The notes under the pieces are model-generated. The model saw only the letters and a list, made by a program, of their open reading frames with translations, was not told the origin of the DNA and did not search any database. From JAOUEE01 sp051011595 (GTDB lineage: Bacteria; Actinomycetota; Acidimicrobiia; Acidimicrobiales; SHLQ01): DNA of 13,472 nt. The translations under genes were made by a program, and so were the position numbers. Location of the stretch: NCBI GenBank assembly GCA_051011595.1, contig JBPCTQ010000299.1:1-13472 (forward strand). Direction: 5' to 3'. Below, piece by piece: positions 1-6,798 of this stretch (positions are counted from its first letter, which is position 1; each line of letters opens with the position of its first letter).

Positions 1-582
1 GACTACCTCTGACCATGGTGCTACGTCGGGGCCGTGCGTCTCGATCAACTGGCCGAATGGGCCGGCGACCGGGTCCAGATCTCATGGCGGAGCTACCTGC
101 TGCGGCCGCGGCCCGAGGAACGATCGATGGAGGCGTTCACCCGCTACACCCAGTCGTGGCAACGCCCCGCAGCCACCGAACCGTCGGTGCGGTTCAATCA
201 GTGGAGCGGCGACAACGAACCGCCGTCGCACAGCATGCCTTCCTCGGTGGCCGGGAAGTTGGCCGAGAGTTACGGGCTCGACACCTTCCACACCTTCCAC
301 TTCGATCTGATGCGGGCCTACTTCACCGACAATCGCACGGTCTCGGACACCGACGTGCTCATCGACGTGGCCGCCGGCGCCGGCATCGACCCCGACGAAT
401 TCGCCACCCGACTCGAAGCTGAACGCCGGGAGTTGTCCAATCTGGTCATCGACGACCACAACCACGCTGTCGAGAGCGGCGTCGGCGGCGTGCCGGCTGT
501 GGTGGTCAACGACGAGTACCCCATCACCGGGGCCCAGGAGCTCGACCTGTATCAGCGCATCGTTGACAAATTGGCGTCCTGA
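1..582 (+). CDS. DsbA/FrnE-like thiol-disulfide oxidoreductase, 5'-partial, with in-frame TGA at the CxxC motif (candidate selenoprotein)
   Basis: Thioredoxin-fold oxidoreductase of the DsbA family (FrnE-like group), probably catalysing dithiol-disulfide exchange in the cytoplasm; the N-terminus lies outside the window. Reading frame 1 gives D-Y-L-(TGA)-P-W-C-Y-V-G, which matches the family's CPWC redox motif except that the first, nucleophilic Cys codon is TGA at 10-12. The rest is intact: the helical insertion (NEPPSHSMPSSV), the second strand region near FHTFHFDLMRAYF, the cis-Pro loop GGVPAVVV (Pro codon at 493-495) and the terminal TGAQELDLYQRI helix. The stop is TGA at 580-582. A conventional start at GTG 34 would remove the whole active-site loop and strand 1, so it is not credible as the true start. 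The TGA may be selenocysteine (see the hairpin at 17-40), a sequencing error or a nonsense mutation. Family assignment is firm; the Sec reading is inference. Confidence 0.8.
17..40 (+). promoter_or_regulatory. Candidate bacterial SECIS-like hairpin just downstream of in-frame TGA
   Basis: Starting four bases after the TGA at 10-12, a hairpin can be drawn with pairs 17-40, 18-39 (G-U), 19-38 (U-G), 20-37 and 21-36, a single bulged U at 22, then 23-35, 24-34 and 25-33. The seven-base loop at 26-32 is UCGGGGC. A bulged U three base pairs below a G-containing loop is the arrangement known for the E. coli fdhF SECIS bound by SelB. Here it sits about four bases closer to the UGA than in fdhF. Two pairs are G-U, the first two loop bases are not G, and GC-rich DNA forms such hairpins by chance, so this is suggestive only. 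Confidence 0.35.
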
Positions 583-622
583 CACCGAATCGACCGAATC
601 GGGAGCCCTAACATCGGCGGCG

Positions 623-2578
623 ATGGCGCCTTTGTGGACACCTGGTCCCGACCGAATCGCGGACTCGAACCTCCACCGGTTTCGCCTGGCGGCTCAGAAC
701 GCGACGGGCCGCAGCATCCCCGACTATCCGGCGCTGCACGAGTGGTCGGTGACCGACCCGGCCGCCTTCTGGCGCCTGGTCTGGGACCAGGCGGGCATCA
801 TCGGCGATGCCGGTGCCACCACCATGGAGGACTCGCCGACCATGCGGCGGACTCGGTTCTTCCCCGACGCCCGCCTCAACTTCGCCGAGAACCTGCTGGC
901 CGGACCCGTCGACGACATCGCCATTCACTTCGCCGGCGAATCCGGCGCCCGACGGGAGCTGTCCCGAGGTGAACTGCGGGCGCTGGTGGGCCACCTGGCT
1001 GCCGGCATGCGAGCCGAGGGAATCGGGGCAGGCGATCGGGTGGCCGCCTGGTTGCCCAACATGCCCGAGACGTATGCGGTGATGCTGGCCGCGTCGTCGA
1101 TCGGTGCCGTCTTCTCCTCCACCTCACCTGATTTCGGGGTCAACGGAGTCGTCGACCGATTCGGTCAGATCGAACCCAAGCTGCTGTTCGCCACCGACGG
1201 CTACCACTACGGCGGCACCGTGCACGACTGCACCGATCGGTTGCGTGAGATCCGCGGTCGGCTCCCCAGCGTCGAGCGGGTGGTGGTGATTCCGTTCGAA
1301 ACGCCGGAAGACACGCTGCCCCTCGACCAGATTCCCGACACCATCACGATGGCCGAGTGGCTGGCACCCATCGAACCGACCCCGCCGGTCTTCGAACAGC
1401 TGGCCTTCGACCACCCGCTCTACATCCTCTACTCGTCGGGCACCACCGGTGCACCCAAGTGCATCGTGCACCGGGCGGGTGGCATCCTGCTCAAACACAC
1501 CGTCGAGCACCGGTTGCACTGCGACGTGAAACCAGGCGACCGCGTCTTCTACGTCACCACCGCCGGTTGGATGATGTGGAACTGGTTGGCATCGGGGCTG
1601 GCCGCGGGCGCGGCCATCGTGGTCTACGACGGCTCGCCGTTCCACCCCGACGGCGACACCCTGTTCGACCTGGTCGACGAATTCGACATCACGTTGATGG
1701 GCGTGTCGGCCAAGTTCATCGATGCCCTCCGCAAACAGGGGCGGTCCCCGATCGACTCTCATCGACTCGCTGCCCTCCGCACGATCTGCTCCACCGGTTC
1801 GCCGTTGGTGCCCGAGGGTTTCGAGTACGTGTACGAACACATCAGCCACGACGTGCACCTGGCGTCGATCTCGGGGGGCACCGATCTGTGCGGGTGCCTC
1901 GTGGCCGGCGACCCTTGCGGGCCCGTCCATGCCGGTGAGATCCAGGTGGCCGGTCTGGGCCAGGCCATGGTGGTGTTCGACCACGACGGCCGGCCCGCTC
2001 GCGTCGGCCATCAGGGCGAGCTGGTCTGTACCGCGCCCTTTCCCTCCATGCCCCTGGCCTTCTGGAACGACCCCGGCGACACCCGCTACCAGGCGGCCTA
2101 CTTCGAACGCTTCGACGGTGTGTGGCACCAGGGCGACTTCGCCGAACAGACCCCTAACGGCGGGTTCATCATCCACGGACGATCCGATGCCACGCTCAAT
2201 CCGGGCGGAGTGCGCATCGGCACGGCCGAGATCTACCGGCAGGTCGAACAGATGACCGAGATCGACGAGGCGCTGGTGGTGGCCCAGGAGTGGGACGACG
2301 ACACGCGGATCGTGTTGTTCGTGGTCCTGACCGCAGGCACCGAGCTCGACGACGAGGTTGTTGCCCGCATCCGCCGCCAGGTCCGCGACAACGCCTCACC
2401 CCGACACGTACCGGCTCGGATCGTGGCCGTCCCCGAGATCCCTCGCACCCGCAGTGGCAAGATCGTCGAGCTGGCTGTCCGTGAGGTCATCCACGGCCGA
2501 CCGGTCGACAACGTGGAGGCACTGGCCAACCCCGAGGCCTTGGCCGCCTTTGCTCAGCGGCCCGAGCTGGAGGTCTGA
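623..2578 (+). CDS. Acetoacetate--CoA ligase (acetoacetyl-CoA synthetase)
   Basis: Adenylate-forming enzyme converting acetoacetate, ATP and CoA to acetoacetyl-CoA, AMP and PPi in the cytoplasm; it links ketone bodies or PHB breakdown to acyl-CoA metabolism. Counting from ATG 623 (651 aa, the usual family length), the N-terminus PLWTPGPDRIADSNL is typical of the family. The ATP-binding P-loop YSSGTTGAPK is at 270-279, followed by the WMMWNWLASGL block characteristic of acetoacetyl-CoA synthetases. HGRSD is at about 518-522, and the catalytic lysine of the RTRSGK motif is at about 613. A TTG at 563 would extend the frame by 20 residues and overlap the upstream gene. I prefer ATG 623 because it matches the family N-terminus, although its ribosome-binding site is weak (GGGAG at 601-605 is distant). 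The next gene follows after 5 bp, so the two are co-transcribed. General acetyl-CoA synthetase is less likely given the motifs. Confidence 0.93.
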   Translation: MAPLWTPGPDRIADSNLHRFRLAAQNATGRSIPDYPALHEWSVTDPAAFWRLVWDQAGIIGDAGATTMEDSPTMRRTRFFPDARLNFAENLLAGPVDDIAIHFAGESGARRELSRGELRALVGHLAAGMRAEGIGAGDRVAAWLPNMPETYAVMLAASSIGAVFSSTSPDFGVNGVVDRFGQIEPKLLFATDGYHYGGTVHDCTDRLREIRGRLPSVERVVVIPFETPEDTLPLDQIPDTITMAEWLAPIEPTPPVFEQLAFDHPLYILYSSGTTGAPKCIVHRAGGILLKHTVEHRLHCDVKPGDRVFYVTTAGWMMWNWLASGLAAGAAIVVYDGSPFHPDGDTLFDLVDEFDITLMGVSAKFIDALRKQGRSPIDSHRLAALRTICSTGSPLVPEGFEYVYEHISHDVHLASISGGTDLCGCLVAGDPCGPVHAGEIQVAGLGQAMVVFDHDGRPARVGHQGELVCTAPFPSMPLAFWNDPGDTRYQAAYFERFDGVWHQGDFAEQTPNGGFIIHGRSDATLNPGGVRIGTAEIYRQVEQMTEIDEALVVAQEWDDDTRIVLFVVLTAGTELDDEVVARIRRQVRDNASPRHVPARIVAVPEIPRTRSGKIVELAVREVIHGRPVDNVEALANPEALAAFAQRPELEV

Positions 2579-2583
2579 CCCGA

Positions 2584-3417
2584 GTGCGCAGTCTGTTGTT
2601 CGCACCGGCCACCAAACCGGAACTGGTGGCCAAGCTGGCCGGTCGGGGGGCCGACGCCGTGGTGTTCGACCTGGAGGATGCCGTGCCCCCAACAGCCAAA
2701 GCCGAGGCCCGGGCCTTGGCTCGGACCGGCGCCGAGACCCTGCTGGGAGCCGACGGCCCCGAGGTGTGGATTCGGGTCAACGCCGTTCCCACACCGTGGT
2801 TCGTCGACGACATCGCCGAAGCCCTGCCCCCGGGCCTGACCGGGGTGGTTGTTCCCAAGATCGAGACGAGAGCCCAGGTCGCCGAGGCGATCGATGCCCT
2901 GGCCGGAGCGGGGCGCTCCGACATCGGTTTCATGGCGGGTATCGAGACCGCGGCCGGGGTGGTCGGGGCCGACCACCTGCTGGCGGCGCCCGTCACCCAT
3001 GCCTACTTCGGCGCCGAGGACTACATCGGTGACCTCGGCGGGATCCGCACCGACCACAGCACCGAGGTGCTCTACGCCCGTTCCCGTGTGGCCTTGGCGG
3101 CCCGGGTCGGCGGCATCCATGTGCTCGACCAGGTGGTCACCGACCTCGGCAACCACGACGCCTTCCTCGCCGACGCCGCCACCGGCCGGTCACTGGGCTA
3201 CCGGGGCAAACTCTGTATCCACCCGGCCCAGGTCGACCTCACCCATCAGGCTTTCACCCCATCAGCCGAGCAGGTGGCACGGGCCCGGGAGCTGTTGGCC
3301 GCCTACGAGCAGGCTGCGGAGCATGGCCAGGCAGCCATCGACTTCGACGGCCAGATGGTCGATGAACCCCTGGCCCGCCAAGCTCGTGACATCGTTGCCC
3401 GCAGTGAGGAGACCTGA
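2584..3417 (+). CDS. HpcH/HpaI aldolase / citrate lyase beta (CitE-like) family CoA-ester lyase
   Basis: TIM-barrel lyase of 277 aa, the usual length for CitE-like proteins. The family cleaves or hydrolyses malyl-, citramalyl- or related hydroxyacyl-CoA esters using Mg2+. Visible landmarks are the N-terminal RSLLFAPATKPELVAK, VVFDLEDAV at 26-34, substrate-binding IRVNA with Arg64, VVPKIET ending near 95, GIETAAGV with Glu121, and FGAEDYIGDLGG from 142, whose Asp146 together with Glu121 matches the Mg2+ ligand positions by location. GKLCIHPAQV near the C-terminus is also a family hallmark. It starts with GTG 5 bp after the acetoacetyl-CoA synthetase stop, so it is co-transcribed. The exact substrate cannot be read from sequence. 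The neighbour suggests acyl-CoA carbon flow, for example citramalyl-CoA or (S)-malyl-CoA cleavage. Confidence 0.9.
   Translation: MRSLLFAPATKPELVAKLAGRGADAVVFDLEDAVPPTAKAEARALARTGAETLLGADGPEVWIRVNAVPTPWFVDDIAEALPPGLTGVVVPKIETRAQVAEAIDALAGAGRSDIGFMAGIETAAGVVGADHLLAAPVTHAYFGAEDYIGDLGGIRTDHSTEVLYARSRVALAARVGGIHVLDQVVTDLGNHDAFLADAATGRSLGYRGKLCIHPAQVDLTHQAFTPSAEQVARARELLAAYEQAAEHGQAAIDFDGQMVDEPLARQARDIVARSEET
3406..3411 (+). promoter_or_regulatory. Ribosome binding site (GAGGAG) for the 3419 gene
   Basis: GAGGAG ends 7 bases before GTG 3419 and lies inside the last codons of the upstream lyase gene. It fixes the start of the small gene and indicates translational coupling. Confidence 0.7.
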
Positions 3418-3418
3418 C

Positions 3419-3802
3419 GTGGCCCGCCGCCGATCCCGATCCACCGATGCACCCGTCGCGGAGGAAGCCGCCGTTTCCGACGAGCTGGTTCTGGGTGTGT
3501 TGCACCAGCTCCAGTCGATCGACCAGCGGCTGACTCGGGTCGAAGAGCTGCTGGCCGAGACCGAGCTCGACCGGCTGGCCCAGGCCGAACAGCGAGATCT
3601 CATCGACCTCCGCCTGCACTCGGCCCGGTTGGCCGCCGAGCTCTCACGGGTGACGGTAGATCTCCAGGCCCGCATCGACGCGGTGGCCAGTGACCGACCT
3701 CCTCCGCCATCCACCGAACAGGACACCGTGGCGGTCGACCATCTCCCGCCACCCGTGACCGGCGAGTCGACACCGGCGTGGGAGCCGATCGTCGACGACT
3801 GA
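3419..3802 (+). CDS. Small coiled-coil protein of unknown function
   Basis: A 127-aa protein that I do not recognise. The frame is open far upstream inside the lyase gene, but GTG 3419 is the credible start because GAGGAG lies 7 bases before it and it begins 1 bp after the upstream TGA (3415-3417). The N-terminus is basic (ARRRSRSTDAP). Residues about 22-90 are Leu/Glu/Gln/Arg-rich with heptad-like spacing (VLHQLQSIDQRLTRVEELL and onwards), predicting one long alpha-helical coiled coil. The last 35 residues are proline-rich and acidic. There is no signal peptide or membrane segment, so it is probably a cytoplasmic oligomerising protein. It is the last gene of the plus-strand run. Position does not reveal its role, and a link to the lyase is only guilt by association. 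Confidence 0.7.
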   Translation: MARRRSRSTDAPVAEEAAVSDELVLGVLHQLQSIDQRLTRVEELLAETELDRLAQAEQRDLIDLRLHSARLAAELSRVTVDLQARIDAVASDRPPPPSTEQDTVAVDHLPPPVTGESTPAWEPIVDD

Positions 3803-3814
3803 GTTGCCGTCGAC
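3791..3814. terminator. Inverted repeat between convergent genes, possible bidirectional terminator
   Basis: GTCGACG at 3791-3797 pairs with CGTCGAC at 3808-3814 (7 bp, 10-base loop). It spans the 11-bp gap between the stop codons of the coiled-coil gene (+) and the UPF0182 gene (-). There is no U-tract on either side, so it would be a hairpin-only terminator of the type proposed in actinobacteria. GTCGAC is itself palindromic, which raises the chance of coincidence. Confidence 0.4.
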
Positions 3815-6786
3815 TACGCCGATTCCGGTTCGGGCTCGGTGGTCGTGGTGGGGGCCGGCTCCGGCGGCGGCTCCGTGGTGGTGGTGGTCGTCTCCACCTC
3901 GATGCCGGCCTGGCGCAGGATCTCGGCGAGCAGGGCGTTGGTGGACTCGGTCAACTCCCCTTGCTCCTCTTGCAGCGCCAGCAGCTCGGCCACCAGGTCG
4001 TCGACGGTCTGATCGCCCGTTCCCGGATCGGTGGGCTCGGGATCGTCGGGCCCCACTGCCTCGATCCCGTCTTCGGTGGGACCGGTGGTCTGGGGCAACA
4101 GCTCGTCGATGAGATCGTCGCTGCCCCGCACCAGTTGTTTGAGCGCGCCGTTCAACGACGTGCTGAAGGCGACACGATCACCGTCGACGGCGATCACGAA
4201 CTGCACACGAGGCAGAGTCGTGCCGCTGGCCTCGACGTACATGGCCCGGACGTAGACGATGGAATCGCCCACCGGCAACAACACCAGATCGCCGAACTGC
4301 ACCGTCGAACCCTGCTGGTTGAGCTGGGTCAACTCGCTGGAGATGACCCCCTCGGTGGAGATGTTGGAGGCGACGATGGCCGGCCCCGGCACCTCACGGG
4401 TGGGCATCTCGTAGCTGATCAGCTCGCCGTAACGATCGAAGTCGCCGTTGGCCACCATGAAGGCGGTGAGCTCCTTGCGGCCCTCGTCACCGGACTGCGG
4501 AACGAAGGTGCGGATCTGCACGAACGACGGTTCGTCGTCGCCCGGCAGCTGGATGAGTTGGTGATACGGGTCGACCCGTCGGTCTCGCACGACGCGGGTG
4601 TTGGTGTCCTCGTCGAACGAAGCCTCTTCGCCAGCGCCGTCGGTGGCACCCCGACCCGGGTCCTGAGCAACGGCCCAGTGCTGGGATTCGGCGTAGAAGG
4701 TGGAGGCATCACCCACGTGATAGCGGGCCCACATGTTGGTCTGGACCCGGAATAGGTCCTCGGGGTAACGCAGGTGGTCGCGTAGACCCTCGGGGAGTTC
4801 CTCGATGTCGCTGAACAGCGAAGGGAACGCCTTGGCGTAGGCCCGGATGATCGGGTCGCTGTCGTCGATGACGTACAGCTCGACCGTGCCGTCGTAGGCG
4901 TCGACGACGGCCTTCACCGAATTCCGGACATAGTTGAAACGACGTCGGAGATCGGCATCACTGGCCAGGTCGCGGGTGTCGGCCCGTTGGGAGTACGGAT
5001 ACCGGTCGGTGGTGGTGTAGCCGTCGACCATGTAGACGACGCGACCGTCGACCACCACCGGATAGACGTCGCTGTCGAGCTCGAGGAAGGGTGCCACCTT
5101 GGCCACCCGGTCCTGGACCTCGCGGACGAAGAACACACGGGACTCGCTGGTGAGCAGGTCCGAGATCAACGGATCGATCTCGCCGAAGCGCAGGGCGAAG
5201 GCCGCCTGGCGCATGAACGACCCGATTCCGACACCCCCCTCACCCTCGAACCGGTTGGTGACGGTTTCGGGGCCCGCTTCGTAGTCGGTTTCGTCCTTGG
5301 TGGCTCCGACGATCGCGTAGCCGCCGAAGTTCTCTCCGTAGTAGACCTGCGGAAGGTCGAGGTCCTCACCGATCTCGCTGGCCACCTCGGGGCCCACCCG
5401 GGCCGGGATGCCGCTGATGGCGAAGTCGGGTTCACCCTTGGGGTTGACGGCGTTGGCCGGCGCCAGCGACAAGCCGTACCCATGGGTGAACGTGACGTGC
5501 TGGTTCTCCCACGAACCCGAGACGGGGTTGAGCTCGCGGATGCCGATGACACCGGGGGTGACCTGACCCGACACCTCGTAGCGGTCGACGTCGAGCTCGG
5601 AGGCGTACTGATAGAACTCGCGTTCACCCTCGAGCAGCTCGTAGGTATCGGCCACCACCACCGGGTCGAGCAGACGGGTGTTGGTGATGGTGTGGCGGCT
5701 GGCCTCGAGGTCGTCGGCCTCGAGCCGGTCACCGAGCTCGAAGTCGGTCTGCACCAGATCGTCGAGCCGGTACGCCGCGCGGGTGGCCTCGATGTTGCGG
5801 ACGATGAACTCCGACTCGCGCGATGACTCCGCGGGCTCCACCCGGAAACGCTGCACGAACGCCGGATACGCGGTAGCCGCCATGAGATTGACGAACGCCC
5901 ACAACCCCACCGCCAGCAGGGGCATGGTCCAGCCCCGGCGACGGATGTTGTACAGCAACAAACCGGCGGCCAGCAGCGAGATCAACAAGAGCAGGTTGAT
6001 GGCCGGGAGCCGGGCGTTGAGGTCGGTGTAGGTGACGCCGTCGACGGTGCCGCTGGTGGAAGTGGTGAGGCGGAACCGGGCCAGCCAGTAGTCGGCCGCC
6101 TTGATGAGCGCGAGCACGGCCAACAGCACCGAGAGATGGGCCTTCACCTGAGGGGTGACCCGCTGACCGATGGTCTGCACCCGGATGCCGCCATTGAGGT
6201 AGTGCGCCACCGCGGTGATGATGAAGATGATGACGAAGGCGGCGAACAACCAGCTGACGACATAGGAGAGGAACGGCAGCTGGAAGACGTAGAAGCCGAT
6301 GTCACGTCCGAACTGCGCGTCGGTCTCGCCGAAGTCGACCCGGTTGGTGAACAGGATCCATTCGTTCCACTGATCGGCGACGCCGACGCCGGCCACCAGG
6401 GCGAACAACAGCGACACGGCGACTCGCACCAACCACGGCCGACGACCCACGGTGTCGTGATACCGCTCGAGCAACTCTTCTTCGGGACCCGGCGGCCGGA
6501 AGGCGGGGGCCAGGCGGTCGGCCAGATACAGGTTGAACAGGCTCAGGCCGAAGAAGACGCCGGTGAAGATGACCACCAACGCCACCCGCGCCGCCAAGAT
6601 GCCGGTGAAGACGTCACCTTGACCGAGCGAATCGAACCACAAGAAGTCGGTGTAGAAGATGGCGATGCCCCGCAGGGACAACACCAGCACGACCACCAGG
6701 GCCGCCGCGATGATGGCGATGAGCCGGCCACGGCCCGATACGCGGCTGGCCCGAGGCGCGGGGGGCATCTCACCTTCGACTCGCAT
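3814..6786 (-). CDS. UPF0182 family large integral membrane protein
   Basis: A 990-aa protein of the UPF0182/COG1615 family, widespread in actinobacteria and of unresolved biochemical function. Seven hydrophobic segments lie at about 22-45, 62-88, 118-138, 165-196, 217-233, 261-279 and 287-309. A long hydrophilic, probably extracytoplasmic domain follows (about 310-940) with family-typical stretches such as FTHGYGLSLAPANAVNP, VYYGENFGGYAIVGATKDE and RYPYSQRADT. The C-terminus has a short coiled-coil stretch (VAELLALQEEQGELTESTNALL) followed by a Thr/Glu/Pro tail (VETTTTTTEPPPEPAP). ATG at 6786 is preceded by TGAGG (complement of 6792-6796, spacing 5) and lies 12 bp after the upstream DivIVA-like gene, so coupling is likely. 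In mycobacteria, as I recall, the homologue sits beside a PDZ-Lon protease, as here with one gene between. Length is normal for the family. Confidence 0.95.
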   Translation of the reverse strand: MRVEGEMPPAPRASRVSGRGRLIAIIAAALVVVLVLSLRGIAIFYTDFLWFDSLGQGDVFTGILAARVALVVIFTGVFFGLSLFNLYLADRLAPAFRPPGPEEELLERYHDTVGRRPWLVRVAVSLLFALVAGVGVADQWNEWILFTNRVDFGETDAQFGRDIGFYVFQLPFLSYVVSWLFAAFVIIFIITAVAHYLNGGIRVQTIGQRVTPQVKAHLSVLLAVLALIKAADYWLARFRLTTSTSGTVDGVTYTDLNARLPAINLLLLISLLAAGLLLYNIRRRGWTMPLLAVGLWAFVNLMAATAYPAFVQRFRVEPAESSRESEFIVRNIEATRAAYRLDDLVQTDFELGDRLEADDLEASRHTITNTRLLDPVVVADTYELLEGEREFYQYASELDVDRYEVSGQVTPGVIGIRELNPVSGSWENQHVTFTHGYGLSLAPANAVNPKGEPDFAISGIPARVGPEVASEIGEDLDLPQVYYGENFGGYAIVGATKDETDYEAGPETVTNRFEGEGGVGIGSFMRQAAFALRFGEIDPLISDLLTSESRVFFVREVQDRVAKVAPFLELDSDVYPVVVDGRVVYMVDGYTTTDRYPYSQRADTRDLASDADLRRRFNYVRNSVKAVVDAYDGTVELYVIDDSDPIIRAYAKAFPSLFSDIEELPEGLRDHLRYPEDLFRVQTNMWARYHVGDASTFYAESQHWAVAQDPGRGATDGAGEEASFDEDTNTRVVRDRRVDPYHQLIQLPGDDEPSFVQIRTFVPQSGDEGRKELTAFMVANGDFDRYGELISYEMPTREVPGPAIVASNISTEGVISSELTQLNQQGSTVQFGDLVLLPVGDSIVYVRAMYVEASGTTLPRVQFVIAVDGDRVAFSTSLNGALKQLVRGSDDLIDELLPQTTGPTEDGIEAVGPDDPEPTDPGTGDQTVDDLVAELLALQEEQGELTESTNALLAEILRQAGIEVETTTTTTEPPPEPAPTTTTEPEPESA

Positions 6787-6798
6787 GAGCGCCTCAGG

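Noticed and set aside
34..582. GTG 34 as the natural start of the DsbA-like gene
   Set aside because: It would remove strand 1 and the CxxC active site, while the frame upstream of the TGA encodes family-consistent residues (DYL, PWCYVG).
1124..2176. 350-aa open frame on the minus strand
   Set aside because: Antisense shadow of acetoacetyl-CoA synthetase.
3778..4755. 325-aa open frame on the plus strand
   Set aside because: Antisense to the UPF0182 gene's C-terminal region; composition is that of a shadow frame.
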